Below, one piece after another: positions 22,462 to 32,614 of a stretch of DNA of 64,000 bases. Numbering within the stretch: position 1 is the stretch's first letter; each line of letters starts with the position of its first letter. Source of the DNA: Saccharum officinarum (Eukaryota; Streptophyta; Magnoliopsida; Poales; Poaceae); contig CM036221.1 in assembly GCA_020631735.1 (NCBI GenBank), positions 15,605,381-15,669,380 of the forward strand. The letters run 5' to 3'. The notes beneath the pieces are model-generated. The model searched no databases and had not been told where the DNA came from. It was given only the letters and a program-made list of their open reading frames with translations. Both the position numbers and the translations under genes were made by a program.

Positions 22462-24681
22462 TCATCTTTCCACTTGAATCTTTTCTAAGCATGTAATGAG
22501 CATTGAAAGCAAAGGGTCTAGCATGCTTGGGCAAGGGTTGTGGTGGTGGAGTTTTGCACTCATGAGCAAAATGGCCTTCTTGTCCACACTAACACATCTC
22601 TTTGGCTTAGGCTTTGACTTGCTTTGTTGTTGTTGAGCTTTGACCTTCTTCTCCTGATTTGCCAAGTACCCAATGCCACTCCTATCCATCTTCATGACGG
22701 TGTTCATGAGTAGCTCACTTTGCAAATGTTGGCCTCTTGTGAACTTGCTTAGGCCGGTCTTGAGATGCTCTTTTTCTTGCTTGAGCTTCTTGTTTTCTTT
22801 AATAAGTGACTCATTTGAAGCTTGCTTTTCAAGAGCCATCAACTTCTTGTTCTCATTCTTAAGCATCTCATTTTCACTCTTGAGCTTGACATACTCATCA
22901 TAGTTGTCGGACTCAACCACACTCTTGCCTTTGCCGCTAGAGCCTTGCTCAAAGTTCTCAACAATCAAATCATCACATGATGTAGCTATATCAATCTTAA
23001 CAACTTGGTTAGTAGCATCATGTGTCTCAAGAGCAAGCTCATTAGCAACAATAAGAGTATCATAGTTGATTTTCAATGTGGTATATTCATCTTTTAGCAA
23101 GTTGAGCCTAGTGATGAGTTCACCATGCTTCTTCTCAATTTTATCATGTTTATCTCTAAGCTCCTTGTTAGAAGTTTTGAGCTCCTTAAGAGAAGAAGAC
23201 ATAGTTTCATTTTGATCTTTGATCTCATCACTAGTCTTATGTGCATTCTCAAGCTTAGATGAGAGTGATTCATTTTCATGTTGAAGCTCATCATTTTCAT
23301 TTCTAGTTCTTCTTATGATTTTAGAGTATTTGTTCAACAATTTTACAAGTTCATCATAAGAAGGTGCATCATATTCATCATCACTATCACTATCATCATC
23401 ATCACTATCATTGTTTTGTACCTTTCGATCACCCTTAGCCATAAGGCATAGATGAGTAGTGGAAGATGATGGTGAAGGTGGCGGTGAAGGTGGTGATGAA
23501 GATGTCGGTGAAGATGATGATGGCCCAACCACAAATGCGGCGACCTTCTCTTTCTCATCGTCGCTCTCATCGCCGGAGGACTCACATGATGACTCAATGT
23601 CGGTGAGCCAATCACCAACAATGTAAGCTTTGCCTCCCTTCTTCTTCTTGTAGAACTCTCTTTTCTTGCCATCTTTCTTTTTGTATGGCTTGTTCTTTCT
23701 TTTCTCATCTTCTTCATCACTTGAATCACCTTTCTTGCCCTTGTACTTGTTCTTATACTTATCTTTTGGAGGCTTCGGGCATTGATGAGCTAAGTGGCCA
23801 AGTTCACCATAATTGAACCAATCCATCTCGGATATTGGCTTCCTTTTGCTACTTGCGAAGAATTTCTTCTTCTTGCCATCGAACTTGATGCCACTCTTGT
23901 TGAGCTTCTTTAGCATCTTGGTGGTTCTTCTCACCATGAGTGCAAGTGATGCATCATCAATATCACTCTCACTTGAGCTTTCTTGCACCATCATGGCTTG
24001 ACCCTTCTTCTTTTTCTTTTCGTGGCTAGCTTTGAAGGCCAAGTCTTTCTTCTTGGAAGATGATGTGCCCTCTTCCAGAGTGATATGCATGTACATCTCA
24101 TGTGCATTGATCTTTCCCAATACTTGAGTCAGTGTTGCGGCGGAGAGATCACTTTGGTGAAGTACGGTGACAATGTGTCCATACTTCTCAACGGGAAGAA
24201 CACTCAAGATCCTCCTTGCAACATCCGATTGACTCATTTGAGTGAGTCCAAGAGCATTGAGATCTTCTACAAGAACATTCAAACGAGTGTACATTTCATT
24301 AGCACTTTCTTTGGGAAGCATCTCAAAAGAATTGATTTTCTTTAAAGCAATGTGATAGTGTTCCTCACGCTCACTCTTAGTTCCTTCATGGAGAGCACAA
24401 AGATTTTCCCATAATTCATGAGCGTTTTTGGCATTACGCACATGATTGAAGATATCTTTGCCTAAGCCTCGGTAGAGTGCATTTTTTGCCTTTGCATTCC
24501 ACCGGTCGTACTTCTCCTCGTCACCACTTGGGTTGGTGGGATCCCTTATAGGAGGAAGCCCTTCGGTTGCGGCTCTAAGGCACCCAACATCTATGGCTTC
24601 GAGGTACACCTCCATACAAATTTTCCAATATGGAAAATTGTCTCCCTTAAAAGTGGGAGGTGGTCCTTCCCCATTAGACAT
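22462..24681 (-). CDS. Sirevirus Gag, long coiled-coil type, zinc knuckles damaged
   Basis: An open frame of 739 codons from ATG 24681 (MSNGEGPPPTF). The capsid-like domain occupies about residues 10-210 (YWKICMEVYL, WENLCALHEG). A Lys-rich segment follows, then a knuckle that reads WFNYGELGHLAHQC, where the two first cysteines expected of CX2CX4HX4C are W and Y. After this come an acidic Asp/Ser run and a long coiled coil (about residues 440-690), typical of Sireviruses. Near 22595 the true frame shifts: a second knuckle (GQEGHFAHEC) and a tail down to 22343 lie in another frame, with a stop. The last 40 or so residues of this ORF are therefore out of frame. Gag would form the particle and bind RNA; this copy is probably defective. 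Confidence 0.85.
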   Translation of the reverse strand: MSNGEGPPPTFKGDNFPYWKICMEVYLEAIDVGCLRAATEGLPPIRDPTNPSGDEEKYDRWNAKAKNALYRGLGKDIFNHVRNAKNAHELWENLCALHEGTKSEREEHYHIALKKINSFEMLPKESANEMYTRLNVLVEDLNALGLTQMSQSDVARRILSVLPVEKYGHIVTVLHQSDLSAATLTQVLGKINAHEMYMHITLEEGTSSSKKKDLAFKASHEKKKKKGQAMMVQESSSESDIDDASLALMVRRTTKMLKKLNKSGIKFDGKKKKFFASSKRKPISEMDWFNYGELGHLAHQCPKPPKDKYKNKYKGKKGDSSDEEDEKRKNKPYKKKDGKKREFYKKKKGGKAYIVGDWLTDIESSCESSGDESDDEKEKVAAFVVGPSSSSPTSSSPPSPPPSPSSSTTHLCLMAKGDRKVQNNDSDDDDSDSDDEYDAPSYDELVKLLNKYSKIIRRTRNENDELQHENESLSSKLENAHKTSDEIKDQNETMSSSLKELKTSNKELRDKHDKIEKKHGELITRLNLLKDEYTTLKINYDTLIVANELALETHDATNQVVKIDIATSCDDLIVENFEQGSSGKGKSVVESDNYDEYVKLKSENEMLKNENKKLMALEKQASNESLIKENKKLKQEKEHLKTGLSKFTRGQHLQSELLMNTVMKMDRSGIGYLANQEKKVKAQQQQSKSKPKPKRCVSVDKKAILLMSAKLHHHNPCPSMLDPLLSMLITCLEKIQVER

Positions 24682-24720
24682 CTTGCTCTAGGCAGTGAAG
24701 CCTAAATAAAGAGCAACACG

Positions 24721-24732
24721 GCTTTGATACCA
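24721..24732 (-). other. Sirevirus primer-binding site
   Basis: Minus strand TGGTATCAAAGC, complementary to the initiator Met tRNA 3' end with one mismatch to the usual TGGTATCAGAGC, two bases after the 5' LTR end at 24735. Confidence 0.9.
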
Positions 24733-24734
24733 AT

Positions 24735-26331
24735 TGAAAGGATCAAGATGCCTAAGAGGGGGATGAATTGGGCTTTTCTAAAAATTAATTGCAAGAATTA
24801 AATCCTACAAGCCAAACTTCACCCCTAGTGCCTACTAGTGTTCCTTGTGATTCTACCGGTAAAAGTTTTGCACCCTAAGTTCCAATCCTAGACTAGCATG
24901 GCAATTCTAGGAAAGTAAACAAGCAATGAAAGTAATGCATGAATGTAAATGCTTGAAAGTAAGGGTTAGGAACACGGCGATGTTTTGCCGAGGTATCGGA
25001 GAGTCGCCACTCCCCACTAGTCCTCGTTGGAGCACCCGTGCAAGAGTGTAGCTCCCCCTTGATCCGCGCAAGGATCAAGTGCTCTCTACGGGTTGATTCT
25101 TTGACACTCTGTCACGGCGAATCACCCAAAACCGCTCACAACATGAGTTGGGTCACCCACACGCTCGTCGGATGATCACCAAACTCCCAATCACCACCAA
25201 ACCGTCTAGGTGATGGCGATCACCAAGAGTAACAAGCTAGAACTCTCACTTGACCACAACAAGCCTAATGAGAAGATGGATGCACACTTGCTATACTCTT
25301 GTCACTAGAGAGGAATCTCAAAATTTGATTCTTAAATCACTATCCTCACTAGGGCTCTTGCACTCCCTTGCACTCCAAAGGTGTTTCTCAGCTGAACAAA
25401 TGAGCAAGAGTCCTCTAAAAGAGGTGGAGGGGATGTATTTATACACCCCTCAGACAAATCCAACCGTTACCTGCCGAAATAGCAAAACGCGCACTGACCG
25501 GACGTGCCGATCGACATGACTGGACGCGCCGGTCAAGTGTAACGGTCGGAAACCGAAAGTTAGCGCTGAGTGACCGGACACGCCGGTCTGAGATGACCGG
25601 ACGCGTCCGATCATGCAAGAGCCTTGCTAGAAACTGATCTGACGCTTGACCACGTCTGATCATAGATGACCGGACGCGTCAGGTTAGCTTGGGACCTTAC
25701 TGGAACATGACCGAACGCGCCGATCACTTCACAGTCGCATCCGATTATATTGTTTACCCTCTGGAACACGTGTCAGACTGACCACCGCGTCTGGTCCTCG
25801 TAAGGACCACGTCCGGTCGATCAGTTACCGACGCAGTGACATGTTAGTACTGACCGGACGCGTCCGGTCATGACCAGGACCACGTCCGGTCACAGGTAAA
25901 CTGCTCAAACGTCTTCTAAACGCGTTGCAACTTGAACCAAGTTGCTTCCAACAGAACTTTGAGCTTTTCTAGAGCTACCTAGTGCTAAGTTTGACAATTG
26001 TGCACCACACCTAAACAAAAGACTCACCTAGGTCAAGCTACTCGCTCATGCCCCCCTTTATAGTACGATCAAAGGAAGAAACAAATATCCTAACGACTAT
26101 TCCAGATGTAACTCAACACCTTGACATCCGGAACTAACCGTCCTTAATCTTGTCGTTGATCCTTTGAAAACCGAAACAATTTCTATCAAGGGACATGAAT
26201 ACCACAGTGCCCAAAGCAGTTATCAACTCCATGACCTAACTTACCAACGTTTCTGCAAAACACACGTTAGTCATGGTAATAATGCATTGTCATCAATTGC
26301 CGAAACCAACACCGGGGCCTAGATGCTTTCA
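24735..26331 (-). repeat. 5' LTR of the Sirevirus, full length (1597 bp)
   Basis: Starts TGAAAG at 24735 and ends CTTTCA at 26331 on the plus strand. It contains about ten copies of palindromic GACCGGACGCG / CGCGTCCGGTC words between 25490 and 25890, a GC- and CpG-rich block that could carry transcription signals. Confidence 0.92.
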
Positions 26332-26790
26332 CTCTCCTATGTAGATCAGGTCCAGGAGCGCCGCTGCCTTCCCTTGGGCCACCCAGATCTGGTGGATGGT
26401 CTAGGCGTTTCCGCAAGCTCCAGCGGTATGAGGAGGCAGAGGCCGGCGAGATCCATACTCGTGGACGACGACAGCGAGCATGTCTGATGTGGATCCAGTG
26501 CTCCTGGTGGTGGATCCAGTGCTCCTAGCTCGATTGGGTGCAGATCCACTGCAACGGGCTCGATTGGGCTTGGCAACGAGCTCGATTGGGCTCGCTAGGT
26601 TTTTTATATTTTGTAAATCGATTAACCAAGGCGGGCATCCTAACGTGCTCGCCTCGGTTAATCTATTTACCGTGGCGGGCATAGGCAACCGCCGCGGTTA
26701 AGCCACAATTAACCATGACCTTACAACCACGGTGGACGCCTTTGCCCGCCATGGAAAATGGAAAACGCCCGCCTCGGATAAAGTAGGAAA
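26332..26790 (+). mobile_element. CACTA transposon, right part
   Basis: Resumes directly after the Sirevirus with the same CTCTCC. Small tandem repeats (GGATCCAGTGCTCCT at 26490-26530 and GCTCGATTGGG four times at 26530-26600) precede subterminal CGAGGCGGGC-type repeats at 26620-26780 that match 12675-12890. I do not find the expected terminal CCTGTAGTAGTG, so the right end is eroded or truncated near 26790. Confidence 0.65.
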
Positions 26791-28649
26791 TGAAAAACAG
26801 GAGCTTTGCCGATGTCAAGGATGGCGTCGGCAAGAGTTCAAAGGTTCAACCTTGGAGGTGGAGGGCTGCAGCGGCGTGTCTCGGTGTACTACGGCTAGCT
26901 ACGACTGTCTGTGGCCTACTGCAGGCTAGCTGCAGCTGGCCACAGCTTGCTACGACTGGCTGGCGGCTTGCTGGACAAGGCAACGGACATCCGGGAGGGG
27001 GCTACTACTGCTGGTCATGGCTCCGACGGCAAGGAAGGGGTTCCGACGAGGTCGGTAGCGACTTCCGGCTCCGGCGAATAACACAGCAGGGTCGGTGGCC
27101 TCCCTCCGACGATGAAAACAGTGGCACAAAGGCCGGTCTCAAGCAAGCATGGCCACAGGAAGGGAAGGGAAAGGGAAAGGTGGGAACTTTGGTTCATGGT
27201 GGCTCACCGATGGTGGAAAAAGGAGCTCCGGTGAGGTGGCACCATTGTTCCCTGGCAAGGAGGTCGGTGCGGCTCCGGCGTCGGTCAGCGAGGAGGAAGA
27301 GGCTGATGGCAGGGTCACAGAGGTGGTCAGGACAGCGGAGGCGCTCACAGACGGAGAGGTGCACGGCGTCACCGATGGAAGGAGCAGGCACGGTTGGAGT
27401 AGAGCTGGTTGGCATCGAGGTTGCTAGGCTCAAGGTGGTGCGGCACATCGTGGATGAGGAGGCAAGGTCACGGACACGGCCGGGTTGCCAAGGTGTCGCG
27501 ATGGTGGAAGGAGCAGCTCGGGCGGACGATGTCATGGTGGCGAGGTGCGGCACGACGTAGAGGTGGTGGCGTGGCTTGGCTACGACGGCAAGGAGCAGAG
27601 GCATGGGGGCGATGGTGGACGGGCTCAGCACGGCGTCCACAGGGTGAACCAGGGAGGTGGTGGCCGGCTCGGCGAAGGGAGGTCGGGGACGCTGGGCACG
27701 GGCTCATTGGTGATGGCGAGCTGCTTGGTGGTGGAAGCTATTGGCGGCCATGGCTTCAGCGAGAAAGAAGAGGTGGACGCAGCATGGCTTGAGGGCATGG
27801 TGGTGTATGACGGCGCTGACGAGGGACGCTGGTGGCATGGCCGTCTCCTGGGATGAGCAGGAAGGGAGGCAGAGGGATGGTGGCGGCCGTGACGACTAGG
27901 AATAGAGCAGAGGAGCGGCCGCAATGGGCTTTATAGCGCAGCGCGCTACAGCTCTGATGTGATGGACAACGGGCATCCTCGTTGTTCGTACCCTAGTACG
28001 CATGGCGAGCATTGGGAGGTGGAGCGCGGACGCTAGGGCACAGGGCATTGTTGCGGTGGTGGTGCGAGTCGCTCAGGAGTGCGTGGCTCCGGTTAGGGTT
28101 TGGGCATAGGGCGCGTCGGCTTCAGGCCTACGGGGGCTAGACAAGCGGGCCTGCAGGGGCCGATGGCAGGAGCTGGGCCTACAACTTCGGCTAGGCTAGC
28201 AGGAAAGGAAGGAAGCGAGCTGGGCCAGCATGTGGGGCCACGGCTGGGCTGCTCGGCAGCTAGGCCAAGAGGAGGGGAGGGGGCTCGGCCAAAAGAGAGG
28301 AGAGGAAAAGAGGGCGGTTTGGCCCAAGAGAAAGGAAAAGAGTTTTCCCATTTATGATTCAAGGAAATTGAGATGAATTCAAAAGAGAATTGAGGGGAAT
28401 TCAAAAGGGATTCAAGAGGAACTTGCTATGGACTTGTGCACTCCAAACTCCAAACAAACTCAAACTCCGAAACCAACTCCGAAACAACGGCACACCTCTA
28501 CAATCAATTCTATATGAGTGCAATGATTTATTAGCAATCTCCACTGGGTTTGACTTAGGTTGACCTAGCGATTGCATGCTTCACACATTTGCAGGAAAAT
28601 TTTTAAAAAACTCATATTTTTTGGTTGCACGAAAACCCAGGTTGTTACA
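26790..28649 (-). mobile_element. LTR-type retrotransposon sequence, minus strand
   Basis: The right end GTTGTTACA at 28641-28649 reads TGTAACAAC on the minus strand, like the other gypsy LTR starts in this window. The body is GC-rich (27000-27900) and produces overlapping ORFs on both strands with Gly, Arg and Trp-rich low-complexity translations, none recognisable. It may be the 5' part of the same old LTR as 8430-12634, split by the CACTA insertion. Confidence 0.45.
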
Positions 28650-29413
28650 CTTTCACCACCGGTTATGTAAGAACCGGCGGTGATGCATTTCACTACTGGT
28701 TTAGAGGCAGAGGAGGCACAAAATAGTGACTGACTAGCGGTGATGAATGTTTTCACCGTCAGTTCGACGTTCAATCCGGCGGTGGAAATAGTGCCGGTCT
28801 TCACCACCATTATCATACGCTGAAGGTGAAACATCTAGCACTTCCTGTTAGTCACCCAATACACGATAATTGTATTTATTACTATTGTATTATGAAAAAT
28901 GCAGTATAACTGCCTGCCTATCCAAATTGTTTGTGATATAGAAACAAACGACAGTGATGATAGTGGCAACACCACCTTTAAAAACATCGCACCGGCGATG
29001 ATGGACAAGGCATCACCGTTGAGTCAAACTCAAGCGCGGTGGTGATGGACAAGACATCAATGACGGATAGTATGCCAGAACGACGTTGATGTAGCTATTA
29101 TCGCCACCGGATCAAATGATGACCAGTTGTGCTGGTACCTACATTTACGCCGGATCATAAGCAAGACCGACGTTGATGCCTCCATCATCGCCGGATGGTA
29201 CGTAGGACCGACGTTGATGCCTCCATCATCACCGTTGGATCGTATTCCAGCCCGACGATGGTATTCAACCGACTTCCGCCAAACCAACTCTGACGTGCCA
29301 GTGATGGTAACAACAGCACTGCCGGTTTGAACGCCGATCTGGCAGCGATAAAGTTTGTCACCTTTGATTTTGAACCGGCGGTGGTATCCGAGGCTATCAC
29401 CAATGACTTTCAA
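28650..29413. mobile_element. Hairpin-rich DNA-transposon relic (ACCGGCGGTGATG repeats)
   Basis: ACCGGCGGTGATG and its complement recur in both orientations (28672, 28735, 28775, 29380 and variants between), and GACGTTGATGCCTCCATCATC occurs about twice at 29170-29240. This is the pattern of CACTA subterminal repeats. No transposase or clear terminal motif is seen, so the superfamily is uncertain. Confidence 0.45.
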
Positions 29414-29930
29414 AAAAGTGTATACATCTTGACCTCTAACACTATAACATATTCACTATGGTAGTTAAACTATAAGCAATTTATTTTCTTAGAAAAATAC
29501 TACAATACATAAAATTATTTACTATAAAAAATTCAACGCCTTAAGTATCATGGTGCAAGATGAAATGAATGATTATCTTTATGACATTGACGTAACTAAG
29601 AGTGTAGTCTAAGACCAAGGGTCATTTCTTAACAAAATACAAAAGGAGTGTTGATAAAAGATACAATAAGCGTTAGAGTTTCAACTTAATATGTGGATAA
29701 AAATAGTAGAAACTAATAAGATCTATCTTTGAAAGCCAAAATCTAAACTCATATGTCATGATGCATGTTGGAAGAAGAGCTAACAAAATTTAAGCCAAGG
29801 TTTTAGCTAAACACACATATTGGAGACACGTGAAGAATTGGCAATGGGGAATATAAATATAGATGGTGAAACATGTATAGTAATAGGTAATTATCAAAAC
29901 TGATATAGATTACAAGGAATCTAATGTGTA
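29414..29930. other. AT-rich intergenic stretch, nothing recognised
   Basis: No ORF, RNA gene or repeat boundary could be supported here. Confidence 0.5.
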
Positions 29931-30003
29931 TTCCCTCCCTCTCAAAATAAGTCAACTTCTAGAGAGTTGTTCTAAGGTCAAACTACTCTAAGTTTGACCA
30001 AAT

Positions 30004-31202
30004 GGGGAAAATTTGCTAGCGGACATGTCAAGTGACCCCTCTTTGCTGGCGGACATTGAAAAAAACCAGATTTGCTGAAAGACACTTCGTTTCATGTCAA
30101 ATTTGCTGGCGGACACCACGCCCATTAAAATATTCATTTTTGGCTTTGGATGAGAGAGAAGAGCGGCAAAATGTCAAATTTACCCCTGCCTCCTTCTCCT
30201 TCCCTCTCCTTTCTTCTATCCACTCAACAGGTAGCGTCCAGCCCAGGCAAGCTCCCCGGCGGCGTGGCCAGCCTAGGCGAGCTCCCTAGCGGTGCAGCTA
30301 GCCCAGGGGCGGAGCTCCCCGATGGCGCGGCCAGCCCAGGGCGCTCTCCCCGGCCTCCTGGCGGCGCGACTAGCCCAGGGGCGGAGCTCCCCGGCGGCGC
30401 GGCCAGCCCAGGGGCAGAGCTCCTGGCAACGCGGCCAGCCTAGGACTCCACTGCTCACCGCAGCACCGTTGCCGCCCTATCGTAGGCCGCGCGGGCCTTG
30501 TGTCGTAGCTCGCCGTTGACTGTCCGGTTGGGTCTTCCCCACGCTCGGCCCCCTCCGCTGCTCAGCCATAGGGCAGAGGCTCTGCGCCGCCGAGGATGGC
30601 CTCCCTCCATGCCGCCGGAGTGTGCACGCGGGCGAGCTCAAGCCTGCGATGGTGACCGTGCGCGGTGGAGCCCTTGCCCGTGGTAGAGCACAGGGGCGCC
30701 GGAGCCATCGACCCACGCGCCGACCAGGCGCTGCCCGCCCATGCGGCGGTGAGCCGCTGCTCTCCCGCGGCCTCCAGTTCACGCCGTGCCCGCCCACACG
30801 CCGGCGAGGCATCGCCCTCCCATGGCCTGCGTCCACTGCACCACCGTGAGGCTATCCAGCCTCGGCGCCACGGCGGAGGCACGGTGGGGCGACCATACGA
30901 CACTCACCCGTGTCGGTGCCACCTCACCTCGGCGGCGGCATCCATGTCTGACGGTGCCATGGGGGAGCATCCAGGGAGAAGGGGATCAGGCGTACCAGCG
31001 GAGAGGGAAGAAGAAGGAAGCAGGGGTAAAATTGACATTTCGCCGCTCTTCTCTCTCATCCAAAGCAAAAAATGATTATTTTAATAGGCGCAGTGGCTGC
31101 CAGCAAATTTGACAAGAAACGGAGTGTCTTTCAGCAAATTCGGTTTTTTCAGTGTCTGCCAGCAAAGAGAGGTCACTTTGCATGTCCGCTAGCAAATTTT
31201 TC
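30004..31202. mobile_element. Mutator-like element with long TIRs and 9-bp target duplication; Pack-MULE candidate
   Basis: TGACCAAAT occurs directly outside both ends (29995-30003 and 31203-31211). The ends are long inverted repeats of about 190 bp: GGGGAAAATTTGCTAGCGG at the left against the complement of CCGCTAGCAAATTTTTC at the right, continuing through AGCGGCAAAATGTCAAATTTACCCC and its partner. A 9-bp duplication with long TIRs is diagnostic of Mutator. The centre (30225-30990) is strongly GC-rich and contains no transposase, as in Pack-MULEs that carry captured gene pieces. I cannot name the donor gene. Confidence 0.88.
30237..30440 (+). repeat. 33-bp minisatellite inside the MULE (11-residue repeat in one frame)
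   Basis: Degenerate units of AGCCCAGGGGCGGAGCTCC plus a GGCGCGGCC spacer, about six copies. In the plus frame of 30150-30443 they read as repeats of LPGGAASPGAE. No known domain matches. It may be a captured low-complexity coding repeat or a non-coding minisatellite. Confidence 0.7.
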
Positions 31203-31586
31203 TGACCAAATGATACCAAATTGGTATCACTGTATACATCATGAAATATATTTTCATAACGTACTTGTTTGATGTCACAGACTAACATTACTCTTTCATA
31301 TAAAGTTGGTCATACTTAAGATAGTTTGACTTTGAGTGACTCTAAGACTTGATTTTTGAGACAGAGGTAGTATTATGTTTACAAATGAACAATAAGACAG
31401 AGTGCACGCGCACAAAGAAAATCAATTTTAATTAGTTGGGTACCAAAATCAATGAACTTTTAGCACTTTTCTCTCCAAAGATTCTATCCTATGCAAGAGT
31501 AAGGCTTGATGGGCTAAGTTAGATTTGTAATTTGGTATTGGGAGAGCTATTGATAATCTGCGCTAGAGACGTTCTACAACTGTGCC

Positions 31587-32613
31587 TTAGCTTTAGGCTG
31601 CTAAGACTACCTGCACCGGGTCCGGTAAAGTGATCCTGCAGGAGCATTTACCGTACGAGCGGGCTACAACGGGTACGGTAAAAGCATCCGCTACTTTACA
31701 GGAGGCCTCCCCATCCGCTAAATATAGAGGAGCAGCGAGAGTCCACTACATGCACGCACGGGGCCACCATGTGGGGAGGGAGAGAGGGGAGAAGGGGAAC
31801 AGCGGCATGGGGAGTGGCGCCTGCAGGTGCGTGGGGAGAGAGGTGATGTGAAAGGTGTGTATGACGTGTGGGTCCCAGTTAGGATAGAGAATGATATAGA
31901 GTATAGATGGGTGCGGGAGAAATTGGTATAGAGGATGAAATCTCGATGACCAGAACAAAAGATTCCTTTTAGAGGACGAATATAGAGTACGACGAGTGCA
32001 GATAGCCTAACAGCTTAAAGCCATTATATTAGAGATAATTCTCCTCAGATAGTTCTAAATAACCATCAGAAACAAGATGTCCCACTGTTGTATCTGCATA
32101 AACGAGTTTTTAGGCGACAGCTCTATGCTAGTTAGGTCATATAAGTTAAAATGTTATGTACATATGTTGATTTAAACGGTTGGCCTGCTTATGCATTTGT
32201 GATATGAATTAATTAGTTGAAGCTGTAACGAAACAATGTGGGCCTCCCTTCGATCATTTGCTTACTATATTAATTCTTGCACTTCAGAAACAAGACGTCC
32301 TTTCGATCATTTGTTAGCTTAGGCTGCTAACAACAGTTTAAAGCCATTAGAGTAATTTTCCTCAGATGGTTCTAAATAACCATCAGAAACAAGACGTCCC
32401 ACTGTTGTTTCTGCAGAAATGAGTTTTTAGGCAACAGCTCTATATATGCTGGTTAGGTCATAACTTAAAATGTTATGTACATATATGGATTTAAACGCTT
32501 GGCCAGCTTAATAATGCATTTATGATATGAATTAATTAGTTGAAGCTGTAACGAAATAATGTGGCCTTCCTTAGACCATTTGCTTATAGCACTATATTAA
32601 TTCTTGCACTTCA
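31587..32613 (+). repeat. Tandem duplication of about 300 bp before the NLR pseudogene
   Basis: 31587-32287 (with the MITE inside) and 32312-32613 share a unit running from TTAGCTTAGGCTGCTAA to TTCTTGCACTTCAG. Both units end in a splice-acceptor-like CACTTCAG, so the 3' end of an intron was duplicated. The second acceptor leads into the NLR exon at 32615. Confidence 0.8.
31605..32007. mobile_element. Tourist-like (PIF/Harbinger) MITE, target duplication TAA
   Basis: The ends GACTACCTGCAC and (complement) GGCTATCTGCAC match at 10 of 12 positions, and TAA flanks both sides (31602-31604 and 32008-32010). A local duplicate of the flanking sequence at about 32316-32345 lacks the element and shows the empty site GGCTGCTAACAACAG. 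No coding capacity. Confidence 0.7.
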
Positions 32614-32614
32614 G

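Larger units (their letters stand above)
13583..26331 (-). mobile_element. Sirevirus-type Ty1/Copia retrotransposon, minus strand
   Basis: LTRs begin TGAAAG and end CTTTCA (plus-strand reading), with CTCTCC directly outside both ends (13577-13582 and 26332-26337), so this is one insertion into a CACTA element. On the minus strand the order is 5' LTR, Met-tRNA PBS, gag, protease, integrase, RT, RNase H, a third ORF, polypurine tract, 3' LTR. The Copia order (integrase before RT), the long coiled-coil gag, the extra ORF after pol and the PPT next to a GGTGATTGATGACAAC block are hallmarks of the Sirevirus (Maximus) lineage that includes maize Opie and Ji. Frameshifts and stops make it non-functional. 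Confidence 0.92.
29931..31370. mobile_element. Stowaway-like MITE split by a Mutator-like element
   Basis: Left end TTCCCTCCCTCTCAAAATAAG at 29931 and right end TTTTTGAGACAGAGGTAG at 31370 are imperfect inverted repeats of the CTCCCTCC...GGAGGGAG Stowaway (Tc1/mariner) type, each next to TA (29929-29930 and 31371-31372). Once the inserted 30004-31202 and one copy of its target duplication are removed, the MITE is about 230 bp. Confidence 0.65.

Noticed and set aside
26790..27924. ORF of 256 codons and overlapping ORFs on both strands
   Set aside because: Gly, Arg and Trp-rich translations in a GC-rich LTR-like region, open in several frames at once, with no recognisable domain.
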